Origin: Stichopus chloronotus
Taxonomy: Eukaryota > Echinodermata > Holothuroidea > Aspidochirotida > Stichopodidae
Reading direction: 5' to 3'
Assembly (NCBI GenBank): GCA_021234535.1
Contig: CM037830.1
Span: forward strand, 18,717,116 to 18,781,115
Length of the DNA: 64,000 bases
Numbering within the stretch: the stretch's first letter is position 1; each line of letters starts with the position of its first letter. Made by a program: the position numbers and the translations under genes. The notes beneath the pieces are model-generated. The model worked only from the letters and a program-made list of their open reading frames with translations, made no database searches and was not told the origin of the DNA. Below are positions 1 through 10,195 of this stretch, piece by piece.

Positions 1-93
1 TTTATATCCCGCATGCCTCATACCCATGCTAAACACGAATTCGTGACGGAAAATGTTAGATGTCTTAGAACTTTTTTTTTTTTTTTGCTGTAG

Positions 94-358
94 CTGATTC
101 AACGTAGAACGGATAGTCTCATCAACTTCAACCGAAGTTGGTCTGATTACAAAGAGGGCTTTGACTTTCCAAGAAGTGACTTTTGGATTGGCAACAGAAA
201 GCTTGGTTTTCTCACCCAACAAAAGAAATACCAACTTCGAATTCAAATTGATACATTGAATGGTTCCTTTTTTTCTATAACTTTTGAAGGATTTCGGATC
301 AGGGATGAACTAAGCCAGTTTCGATCAATGAGCTTGGTTCCTTACAACGGCATCACTG
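94..358 (+). pseudogene. FReD exon L1 (middle of first FReD)
   Basis: A poly-T tract and TAG acceptor precede CTGATTCAACG, and GTAAGT follows. The 88 open codons start LIQRRTDSLINFNRSW and contain DFWIGNRKL and KYQLRIQIDTLNG, the typical FReD A/B-subdomain core. Length and phases equal exon 60471-60735 on the other strand. Confidence 0.85.
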
Positions 359-494
359 GTAAGTGTACAAAAGCAACACCGCATAAGAAAATGAGACAAG
401 AAGGGTGGAATGAATTCTTTCTGAACTTAAAAGACAGTAATATATTCTAACCTTTGATAATTTGCAGTAATCAATCCATTTCTCAAACTCTCAG

Positions 495-620
495 GATGCG
501 AAATACACAATACAGAGGACAGCGTTTGCTTTTGTCAGGAGGGAATCAAGGATAGTGGACAAGGCTGCCTGCAGTACACTGATTGTTTACTGTGACGAGT
601 CTAACGGAGGCAGTTGGACG
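495..620 (+). pseudogene. FReD exon L2 with 83-bp internal deletion
   Basis: Starts after CTCAG and ends ACG before GTAAGATC, as in the right copy. It reads CEIHNTEDSVCFCQEG and then hits TGA, because 83 bp between the TGTT after YTD and TACTGTGAC are missing. The lost part encodes the start of the second FReD. Confidence 0.85.
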
Positions 621-982
621 GTAAGATCTATCTTTGTGATGTCAAATCTGGGTAACCTTAAGTGAAGACAGAGGCCAGGTCGTTACGTCTGAACTTATTT
701 AGATGAAGTGACTTAAATTATTATTATAGTCTGCAGGATTTAACTATGAAGACATTATTCTTTAACGAAAGATACGAAAATTTCTTGATGAAGCGCCTTA
801 AGACAATTACGCTCTGCATGTCAAACTATCAAACTGGCATTGCGCTTCATATTTATTAAAGGACTCATACTTCACTTATTCCTGCTTGAATTTTGCAATT
901 ATTACTAAATGGCCTTTCCAGTGAGTGTTCATCGTAGAAGACGTGCATCACCTTAAAAGCTTGTAGAATGATTAATTCATCA

Positions 983-1140
983 ACAGTGTTAAAAATGTAA
1001 ATTTTAAAATGTAAATTTACAGAAAATAAAGAAATACAAAAGGAATACAGAAATGTGCTGGAAATTAGTTTCCAAACAATTTCTGTAATTCGAATTCCTT
1101 TTTTTTATTTTCTGTAAATTTACAGACATTTTTACAGTGT
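983..1140. repeat. Hairpin (MITE-like) insertion in left-arm intron
   Basis: The ends form a long imperfect inverted repeat: ACAGTGTTAAAAATGTAAAT on one side, ending ATTTTTACAGTGT on the other, with further pairing inside (GTAAATTTACAGAAAATAA). The right arm has shorter, unrelated sequence at the same intron position (near 59.7 kb), so the hairpin was gained on the left after duplication or lost on the right. No clean target duplication is visible. Confidence 0.6.
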
Positions 1141-1412
1141 CGCAGGGGCTTAAAGGTTTTTTTACATGTTGACATAGAAAATGTTTAAGTGTGACGGAGG
1201 AGACGAAAGGATTCCTTCAAATTCAAGGTCTACGAAATCTGCAGGCAAATGACTGGATAATTTGTTTCCCTACATTCCATGTATCAACTGAATATGGAAG
1301 GAATGTATTCATCAAGGTATATGCAGTGGCGTCATTCGTCATCACAATTATTTACAAATTATTACCATGACCATCAACCCAAGGGCTTTGTGATATTACT
1401 GTCTTTTTACAG

Positions 1413-1684
1413 GCTGGTACTTCAGCGACGTCAAAATGGCTCTGTTGATTTTACCCGTGATTGGAACAGCTACAAGAATGGGTTCCCGGACACAGCTTCA
1501 GGAGAACTATGGCTTAGAAACGAAAAACTCTACTACCTCACCAATCAGGGCATGTACAAAATGCGCATTGAATTGGTTAACAGAGACAACGTGTCATATA
1601 ACCTCAACTACGACGAATTTCGCATCGGCAACGAAGATGACAGTTACGAGTTGGAGACGCTTGGTAGATTCACTGGTAATATTG
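1413..1684 (+). pseudogene. FReD exon L3 with 4-bp insertion at acceptor
   Basis: Encodes LQRRQNGSVDFTRDWNSY, GELWLRNEKLYYLTNQ and the run to GRFTGNIG, then GTGAGT. After TTTTTACAG the right copy begins GTATTTCAG. Here it begins GCTGGTACTTCAG, four bases longer, which throws the exon out of frame with any phase-0 upstream exon. Confidence 0.8.
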
Positions 1685-2297
1685 GTGAGTATATTGCAAG
1701 TAAAATCCAGTATGTGCTATAACTTGTTGCAAAAAGATATTGCCGAGGAGTTTTAAAATAAAACATTTCATGTACTTCTTTTGGAATGCAAGAACGCTTT
1801 CACATCTCATACCAGTAATATTAGACCAAGAAAAGAATAATTGTAAAAGGTAATAGTTTTGAGTCATTAATAGAGGAGGGGGAATGATTGGAACAAAAAG
1901 TGTTTCTCTTAATCGCACTTTTTGTTTTAATTTATAAATCTAGCATTCAGCTTGGTTAAAGCATATTGGCTTTGCGGTTCATCAAGTTGGTATTTCCTCT
2001 TTCCCGTTGCAAATTTGCAAATATTGCAAATGTCATGGTTGGTGTTTCTTTCCTCCGGGCTTAATAGTGCACTGACCTATTTGAAAGTACTGAATAATTA
2101 AGGAAATTTCTATATGAGTGGCGCTCACCAAGGACCACATTACATAATTGAAATGATCGACAATCACTAGAAAGAGAACTTTGCCTATGATCATATGAGT
2201 AATCACTGACATAGACTTAAAAGACAGACAGGCAGAAGGCGGGGAGACAGACAGGCAGTCTTTATGGTGTGATTATTTCTGGTTCTCTTGTTTGTAG

Positions 2298-2536
2298 GTT
2301 ATGACTATATGAGGTATCATCTCAGTAGAAGCTTTTCTACACCAGAAAACGACAACGACGGTTCTTCTCGTAACTGTGCATCTCTTTATGGAGCTTGGTG
2401 GCACGGCGACTGCTACTCTGCTAACCTTAATGGAAACTACGAGACCAATGGTGATGATGGGGTTGCCCTTTACAAGAGAGGTGGACCCTCGCAGTACAGT
2501 CTGCGATTCACGGAGATGAAAATAAGACCTGCTTAA
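2298..2536 (+). pseudogene. FReD terminal exon L4
   Basis: Acceptor TTTGTAG, then 78 codons and TAA. It holds the P-subdomain residues: DNDGSSRNCA, WWHGDC, ANLNGNY. It differs from the right copy at three residues (N/K, T/S, A/I). The exon itself is intact; the lesions are upstream. Confidence 0.85.
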
Positions 2537-2887
2537 ATTTTTACTTGGTAATTTGATTTTGTCATCAGTGAAGAGCAATCTTCATCGCGCGACGTCCTGA
2601 TACCGAAGATCTTATCCAAGAGAGGAGCTGCCACATGTTAAAGATATTGTAAAGTTGTGTTGGAAAAGGTGTCTACCTGTTTTTACCTTCGGATAGATCT
2701 AATTTAATTGCGCGGATTTGAATACATTGACATTCAATTTGCATTAATGTTAGTTGCATTTTGATAGTAGCTGTATATGGCCTGGATACAATACCTACAA
2801 TTCGAATTTAATGTTAGGAGAGGATCTCAAGCTATAAGTCAATTATTTATGCCGTATCTCTTTCACTAAAATGAAAGGCCCGTCAAC

Positions 2888-3175
2888 CTCACCTCTTCAT
2901 TGTTTTGGTGAGCTCCAACTTGTTGCAAAACCTTCATCGCCTTTAGGCCAGTTTTATCCTTTCATACTGATGATCCACATGATCAATTACCCATTGATCT
3001 CATAAAATAGTTCAGGTGAATTTGTTAATCCAATGTTTAGGGGGGGGGGGGGTGAACTGCATGACAAGAATTATTAGGTGTCAAGTCGACGGGCAAAACA
3101 CGTGTAATCAAGTTTTGGAAGATTGTCTGTTGAATATTTTAGCACTTTCAAAACGTCATGTCCGAGCATTGTTTG
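2888..3175 (+). repeat. Dispersed repeat family A, copy 1
   Basis: Shared landmarks are ACCTCTTCATTG, AACTTGTTGCAA, TAGGCCAGTTTTATC, GATCCACAT, AGGTGTCAAGTCGAC and AACGTCATG. Other copies are at 21002-21195, 31940-32210, 35205-35420 and 57681-57925. This copy marks the inner end of the left duplication arm and is interrupted by a 13-base G run at 3040-3052. Class unknown; no coding capacity. Confidence 0.75.
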
Positions 3176-5134
3176 ATGCTTAGCTAAAGAGATTTCAACA
3201 TAAGTGTGTTAATCAGCATTTCCGATTTTTTAAAGGGAATGCGCAAAATTCACTATTATTCTATTTTGTTTTGACGATCATTATATAAGAGCAGGAAGTA
3301 CTCACATATGTTGGGACGTATTATCCACAACAATACAGTGTCTTGATTTGAATACATAATTATTTGTGTGTATGTGTGTGTGTATTTTGTTTTTGCTTTT
3401 TTTGTACATGGGTTATATACAACATTAGTGTATTTATTTCAACACAATATAAATTTAAGATATAATGTCTTTTCAGATTAATAAAGATAGGCCGTTCTTT
3501 TAATGCAAAAGTTCATTTCTCGGTGGCCCTGTCTACCGGAATTTCTGGCACATACTGTTCTTGTCCACAGTGCATCACCGCGATGAGGAAAATGGCACCC
3601 GGTAGCTTCAAAACATTTACTGTTACTGCCTAGCTAACTGTAGGTCGACGTTCTGAAAGCAACACAGCTTCCCTAAACCACACAAAATGGAGCATATACA
3701 CATTGCGCGAATAAACACGTCCAGTGACACAAGAGGATATCATCCTCACATGACCAGGTAGTTCTGACAACAGAACATTTTCTGAAAAATGTTCCACAAA
3801 ATGAGTCATGCAGAGAGATAGCCACCTTAGGAAACAACCATGAATAAAAAACGACTGGATGGGAGAAATCCAGAGTATTCCGAAACAAAAAAGGTGTCCG
3901 CGTTACTGCAGGAGGAGGGTCATCACCTTACTGTACCATCAGCGGTTTTTTGTGAAGCGTCACAAGAGTGGCAACAACTTTTGGTGGTGATGGCTCGCTG
4001 CTCAGATAGCATCCTCACAATTTCAGCTTCAATGTATTTAATGCTGGGCACAACTACCAGAAGAGTCTTGACGCTCCCGAACAAATGTACCAACGCAACA
4101 AGCATGTTAATTAATTCGAACTAATTGATCCATCCCTTAGTCAATTGAGTACGACACACAGCAAGGATTTCAAGAGTGAATTTGTAATGGAACTTTTCAT
4201 TGAAATGTTTTCTCCGCTGTGTGGTATTCAACAGAGACAACCACTGTGAATGTTTAAACAGTCATATTCTTGAAAAAGTGTTAAGGAATAGTCACATGTG
4301 TTTAACCCAGAAATGCATACTCTTGTTGGAACTTTACCTCTATTTCAATATCTTTAAACATACAATTACATAAGTAGGGCTTGGAACAGGCGTACACATA
4401 TAAGAGATGGGGAGGTCACTAAGAAAGTCAGTAAAACTTAGGTATGTTGTCATCCCTTCTACTGTTGTGTCTTACACACTTACAGTAGCGGAACAAATTA
4501 GACCCAGAGTTTTCGGAACCAGGGTTGGATGCCATCTGTTGGGCGTAGTTTAAGGGGAGTTATATGGGCAATTACTGTAAATATACATGCAGATAATGTA
4601 CTTAAGGTAGGGAGTGCTTAGCCGTGTGCTTTCAGGAATGAGACCTGTTATTGTCAGGCAAAAGGAAACAAGTCTAGTATATAATGAAACTGTGCACGTT
4701 GGAATGTACTGTTTACTGGCATGCATTTCTGAATACCTTTGTGATGAGTATCCAGTCACTATTGGAAAGGTACCAAGTGTTATAGGGACTGTTAATAGTG
4801 GGCCCCATCCCCATGCCATTGACAATAAGCGAATGTAATGACATGTTATTACATGAAGTGTATTGTCAAGGTGAAAGTGGCAAGTTTATAATGCAATAAT
4901 TGGATTGTTTGCATCCACTTGGTGACCAAATCAGCAGCCTTAGGGAAGGTGTGGAATATCTTATAAATCTCCATTATCAATGTTCCTAGTTTGTCTGGAT
5001 TGCCTGCTTGCGTGAGCTGTTTTAAGCCATGGTGCAAGGAGTGGTACGTGTGATTTCAATGTATTGCTGCACAAAAATACTTTATGATGTTGCTGAAAGC
5101 ATGATAGGAGGAATCATTGTTGGAAATGTTTGGT
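3176..5134. other. No gene recognised
   Basis: AT-rich sequence with short ORFs on both strands and no domain or splice pattern I can support. A TG-rich tract lies near 3365. The reverse-strand reading at 4849-5037 lies just downstream of the GIY-YIG ORF but is not recognisable. Confidence 0.5.
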
Positions 5135-5178
5135 GGTGAGAGGATGCATTACCAATAAAGGGAATGCATCCTCTCACC
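5135..5178. repeat. Perfect 16-bp inverted repeat (hairpin)
   Basis: GGTGAGAGGATGCATT (5135-5150) pairs perfectly with AATGCATCCTCTCACC (5163-5178) across a 12-base loop. It sits 50 bp beyond the stop codon of the reverse-strand GIY-YIG ORF, so it would lie in its 3' UTR or at a mobile-element end. Confidence 0.8.
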
Positions 5179-5227
5179 TAGGAGGCCAGATTAAATGATG
5201 AGAGATTGTACTTACATTAACTGATTA

Positions 5228-5617
5228 TTATTGTAGCTGAATGTGTCCTAAATCCTCCCATATGAGACTTGGGTACCTGTGACGCATGTGGTTGAAAACA
5301 ATTCTGCCATTAGTGTAGATTGTTCGACTGTTGGGTTGGTGGTCTTGAGCATTCATGGTATGCCACTGGTGTTCAAAGTTTTTCCTGGCATTGATGTTTG
5401 CTTGACTGTTACCATTTCCTGGGAATCTGTACACTAGTACAAAGCACATCCAAGGGCGAAGTTGTGGAGTGTTCGTGAAGTTAGATCCATGACCACTGTT
5501 GTGTTGCTGGAGTCGGCGCTTTATACATGCAGTTTCACCAACATATGCAAAGTTGCGATGGGAGTGGCTCACCAGCATGTAAACGAAACCAATGCTACTG
5601 TCAGGTAATTGTTGCAT
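5228..5617 (-). CDS. GIY-YIG family nuclease ORF (SLX1-like core, stand-alone)
   Basis: The 129-residue reading has the complete GIY-YIG layout: GFVYML (residues 10-15) for the GIY strand, YVGET (25-29) for the YIG strand, IKRRLQQHN (32-40) with the catalytic arginine, and NFEHQW with the catalytic glutamate at about 82. RRLQQHN and the PWMCFVLVYRFPG stretch resemble SLX1/UvrC-type rather than Penelope-type domains. In this family the domain cuts DNA with a metal ion. No RING/PHD finger follows, unlike SLX1. The frame stays open upstream of this Met to a TGA near 5686, where CTGATCTCAG could be a splice acceptor, so a 5' exon is possible. There is no neighbouring gene. A transposon-borne nuclease is the main alternative to a host gene. 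Confidence 0.65.
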   Translation of the reverse strand: MQQLPDSSIGFVYMLVSHSHRNFAYVGETACIKRRLQQHNSGHGSNFTNTPQLRPWMCFVLVYRFPGNGNSQANINARKNFEHQWHTMNAQDHQPNSRTIYTNGRIVFNHMRHRYPSLIWEDLGHIQLQ

Positions 5618-5689
5618 TCGAATGGTAGGTGGATTGGGGTCATGGTTATGCTGAATAGAAGCTGATGGGGTTCTATTGTATGAAAATGC

Positions 5690-6900
5690 CCACTGAGATC
5701 AGGACGGCGCCGTCACACAGAATGCACCACTCCACTTGTGTTGCAAGCACTATCCAGCTCGCATCTGTCATTTGCAATCTGTGAAATGTAAACTTTGCAA
5801 GCATCATAGCCGTTTTCAAGAGGCCAATTAGTGTAAAGATTGGGGGTAATAAGCAAGTCAGGTAAAAGTATGTAAACAGTAGCGAGAATGTTATGTCACA
5901 GGACACACTCACAGACATACTGCCATTATGAGATTGGAAGTGGAATGTCATGGTGTCATGACACAGTCACAGACCCCCTGCTGCAAATGAGATTAGAAGT
6001 GGAAATGAATGTCACGTGAAATCCTTAATTAGCCTAAGTTAGGCTAAATGGGCCATTGAAAAGCCTCGGTGTGCATAAACAACCTAGGCAACACATTGCT
6101 GTCTCTGCATTCACTACTTAGCGTATACTTAACTTAATAGGCCTAGGCTAGGCTATTTGCACCTGTCACCACCATGACACCAGGCAGTGTCGTGCACAGG
6201 TAACACTAACAAGTAACAACTGTTCCTGTCCTAGTACTCCTGCGTGCACACTGTGCGTCCTGTACTCCTCAGATCAGATACGCTGCGGTGTGCATGGTGT
6301 CAAAGTAGCCTAGCCTAGGGTCTAAACTCAGTAGCTGTTACGCCTCAAAATCATGAAGACAAGCCTAAACACGGCCCCCACTGGGCATATTCCCTACTAT
6401 TGCCGCTTTATATACACTTCACGAAACGTACAAATAAAAGTTAATAAGGCCTTAACCTGGGCTGATCCAGAAACATTAACTTTGCGAAGTTTCTCTGTCA
6501 GTGCCGAGTGTCATTATAATACTCGGCCGGCGCGGCCGACGGACGTACGCGCTATAAGTATAATGTTTACGACGTACGTACTTGAACACAGGATCACGTA
6601 TCGAAAAAACGACTGTAGGCAACTCCGGTTTGTTGTGTTTACTGTCGAAACGGTCACCATGGAAGTGTGACGTCATGACTTCAAAGACATTTCGATTTAA
6701 TGTTTGTTTTCGCCGAAAATAATGGTCTTCCGTAATAATTTGCATCGTTTCCCATCCTTTTGAAGATATTCGGACGCATTCCATGCATAAAAACGTAAGC
6801 TGGGTGGCTGCATCACAGATAACTGGACGTCCCAAATCATGACCGCCCGAATCTGTATAAAAGTATTTCAATGTGTTCCGTCAAAGCTTTAGATGTGTGT
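5690..6900. other. CpG-bearing stretch with unassigned reverse ORF
   Basis: The part at about 6500-6680 is richer in CpG than its surroundings (CGGCCGGCGCGGCCGACGG) and holds a palindromic CRE, TGACGTCA, at 6668-6675. A reverse-strand ORF at 6476-6871 (131 codons) covers it. I do not recognise the protein. It could be a promoter or first exon of the reverse-strand gene whose GIY-YIG exon lies at 5228-5617, but no donor/acceptor pair is convincing. The TAGGCTAGGCT words at 6030-6170 recur upstream of the RLR gene. Confidence 0.3.
6668..6675. promoter_or_regulatory. Palindromic CRE-type site TGACGTCA
   Basis: A perfect eight-base CREB/ATF palindrome within the CpG-bearing stretch. It could be chance; no transcription start is known here. 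Confidence 0.3.
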
Positions 6901-9039
6901 AGCGCCACCTTCGGTGGGTTCCGGGAACATTGCGTCTAGATTTTCAAGTAAATTTTGATCCAAACAGCTTGAATATGTGCTTTATGTTGTTTAATACATT
7001 GCTAAGCTTATATTGGGTCATCAGGAACAGGATGGCATATTTTACTCTAAAACTTTGTACATACAACTTAAAAATAGTGCGGAGAATATTTCACCATATA
7101 TAACTGTCTTACGGCAAACCAACAACTCAATCATATTGGCTCATAGTCACAGGGGATGGGTAAAAGAATTCCACAGCACTCCTACATGTTCTACTTTAAA
7201 TGATCTTATAGTTTCCATCTTCACCCCCCCCCCCCCTTCTTCATGTGTTTGGCACTGACCACTTACAGTAATTTGTTCCAGTTAATGGTTGCATATTGTC
7301 ACTTGGATCTGGATTCCTCACTATTTTGTTAAAACGAAAACTAATGCATACTATTCAGGGTTGTTGCAGAGCGTATCAGATCTTACAGTAATTGATGACA
7401 GCAGTGATGACTCGGTGATGAAGTGGATATTTTCCTGCCATTGATGGTGACGTGTAAGAGTAACCATTATTAAAGATGACGTAGTAAAATTTACTTTAGC
7501 CACGGTAAAACCATTTAACTTAAGCATTTTTATTGCTGTCGCTATTCTCCTTAGTCCAGAGGGCTGTGTGTGGTTAACAACAATTAACATAGACATCCAT
7601 GTACAGGGAACGTGTCAGTGCGACAAACCAGATGGAATGTGTAATTATGCAGTAAGCAGTGATTTCATGAAACTTCCAAGTTTTCTGCTGCTATGGGTGT
7701 ACCTAGTATACAATTCTATAATAGAAGTAAGGAACATTGCAGTGAGTAGAATCGGGGATGAAGGTTCATGTAACGTTTACTCAAAGGCAGAGTACACTAA
7801 ACACTGTACAATGAAACTGAACACATTCATAGACATTTTTTTCTAAACTTATTCCTATTTATAGGTCTTGCGAAATTGACAATGTTTACACAGACATTTG
7901 CGTCCACTGTACATTCCTAGATTGTGGGTGTATCTCATTGAGTACACAAAATTCCACTGTCTTTGGTGAAGGTCGAAATTCACTTGCGATCATCAGGGTC
8001 ACAGTATGAAATTCTTGTAAACGTCCTATTTCAAGAAGGGAAGCTACTGTAGGACAGATGTCATATTCAATAATTAGTTATACCTCATTGAGCACAAGGA
8101 CCAATTGGTCTTTAATGGAGGTTAAAGGTTCATTCAGTGTCAACAAGGGTCAAATTGTGAACATATAGATATGACTTCAAGAAAGGAAGCTTGTGCAGAG
8201 CTCATTTTTCATACAAAGCATACGTAGCTTAATGTGACACATACTGCTTTAAATATCAGAATCGGAAAAGAAAATTCTCTTAAACATACCATCAAAACCA
8301 CAATGTATTTCTGCATTCTGCTTAAATCTACTGAAAAGATACACAGCGTAAACAAGGATCTGATTTTGATGTAAGGTTAAGACTAAAATGTTATCATCGA
8401 AACACAGTCTTGTTTAACTCCTTTTGTGCTGAAGTAGAGTGAGAAATGCAAAACTTCATGGAAAGTTCGTTTAGAAGGTATTTTTGTTGGTAAAGAAAGA
8501 CAAGAAAAAACGCTTGAAGATGTATTTAACTCTAAATAATGCTTAAAAGGTACACAGAGGTAGCAAGTATAAAGTGCGTCTCTGCAAATACATTACTAAT
8601 TAATTGGAAAATTTAAAAATTAAGAAAAAGACTTTCAAACTGACTCCAAAGTTTACTTTGTTCTCTTTACATACGATATTTGAACTTCACAATACAAGGT
8701 GTGTCTTAACAGCCTACTAAAAACACAGAATCGGGAAAATTGCAAGATTACATTGAGAATGCTCACAAAACAAGAGTCCAATGGGCACCGTGGTTCCTTG
8801 CAAAGAAATTAGGGCAAATGAAAAGTTGGGTTCTCAAAACTGGGGGGCCCAAAAATTGGGGCTATCAAGAATGGAGTCCAAATGAGGTCCAAAAATGTGG
8901 GTACAGTGTCCTCATTGAATTAAGAAATACACCACATGTTTAGATAATGAAGTAAAAAATTGGGGCTCAAAAATTGAGCTCAAACTGGGTCCCAAACATT
9001 TTGGGCCCATGTATAACCATAAAATGAACAACTAAACAT
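6901..9039. other. No gene recognised
   Basis: Only short ORFs and a 13-base C run at 7224-7236. Around 8830-9000 the phrase TTGGGGCTCAAAAATTG and its variants recur, a degenerate minisatellite-like stretch. Confidence 0.5.
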
Positions 9040-10195
9040 GTTGAAATATAATGAATTAAACAGTTTCCCATTTTTTTTTCAAATTTAAGGATAATGCAAA
9101 TTCAATTGGTACACACACTGACTATACTGGCTACCATACTGTAGTTGTGTACCAATTACTGTAACAACTCACTATACCATGCTTAGACACAGTGACTGAA
9201 ACTGTTCTCCTGCCCATTTTAATCTATAAAGATAATGCAAATTCAACCATTACGTACATCAGCTTATGGTCTTCTAAGCTACCATAGCACTAAAACAGCA
9301 ACAATTTTCCAATGACCAAAAAATACAACCACAACATTTTTCCGCCCTCTATCAATAAATTTCACAGGGATGTGAATCTGTCAATAACAGACAACCATAT
9401 CAAGTTTAAAACAAATCTGACCCACAATTATGGAAATATGGCAGTTGTAAGACTTTTATGTTTGATCCCATAACCCCATTAAGATGCAAGATACGGACAC
9501 CATAAACAATAGGGCACTTATTCCCACTACGACAGATCAGTACACCAACCTAAGAGAACCTATAACGAAAATGCTATTTCAAACATGACATACATTCACT
9601 GATGGTCCTCCTAGGCTACCATAGCCTTAAAACAGAGCAAAAATTTTCTAATGACCAAAATCCCATTGAGTTAACTGTGGCACCAAAACCACAAACTGCC
9701 AATGGAAATTTCACACACTGTAGCCCATAAGCTTTTCAACTAATTTGTGTGGTAGCTTATAATAACCACGATATTGGTGTTAAGGCTATTATTCTTGATT
9801 TAGAGTGAAACCCTTCTCCTCAATTAATAGGCATTAAATTTCACAAGGTCGTGAACCTGTCAATAAGAGACAACTTTAGCCTGATCAAGTTTCAAACAAA
9901 TCTGACCCACGGTTATCGGAAATATGGCAGTTTTAAGATTTTGATGTTTGACCACATAACCTGATTAATATGCAAGATATGGACACCAAAAACAATATGG
10001 CACTTCAACGCAGTATGAAGGACCGTTGCACCAAGTAGAAGTTTTATCCAACTTGCCCATATTGAGTTAGAGCATACCCAAGGTTGTCACAGACACACGC
10101 ATACACACAACCATGCACAAACCCATACACACGCACACACGCCAAGTTAAAAGCATAGTTTCCTTTTGCTAACGCAAGGAAAAAAAAACAAGGAA
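9040..10195. repeat. Interspersed repeat with internal duplication
   Basis: 9358-9530 and 9840-10010 are two diverged direct copies about 480 bp apart, sharing ACAAATCTGACCCAC, AATATGGCAGTT and CAAGATACGGACACC. The words GATAATGCAAATTCAA also occur twice upstream. The unit ends in a CA-rich tract (10090-10140) and a short stem around TCCTTTTGCTAACGCAAGGA. No protein signal. Confidence 0.6.

Larger units (their letters stand above)
94..2536 (+). pseudogene. Broken fibrinogen-related (FReD) gene, left arm of inverted duplication
   Basis: Four exon-like blocks with splice signals match the intact gene at 58265-60735 on the other strand: 94-358, 495-620, 1413-1684 and 2298-2536 (stop TAA). The last block keeps the FReD P-subdomain signature (NCASLYGAWWHGDC, then ANLNGNY). 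Two lesions break the frame. Block 2 lacks 83 bp present in the right copy (126 against 209 bp), so the reading runs into TGA soon after YTDC. Block 3 carries an extra GCTG directly after the acceptor AG (272 against 268 bp). The two shifts do not cancel. The 5' exons would lie left of the window. Since blocks 1 and 4 are clean and nearly identical in protein to the intact copy, decay looks recent. An alternative is a shorter product from an internal start, for which I see no support. Confidence 0.85.

Noticed and set aside
1436..1756. 106-codon ORF overlapping FReD exon L3 and its mirror at 59081-59401
   Set aside because: Out-of-frame shadow of the FReD exon; the FReD frame explains the sequence.
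5228..5617. Penelope-like element
   Set aside because: The GIY-YIG domain resembles the SLX1/UvrC type and no reverse transcriptase was seen near it.
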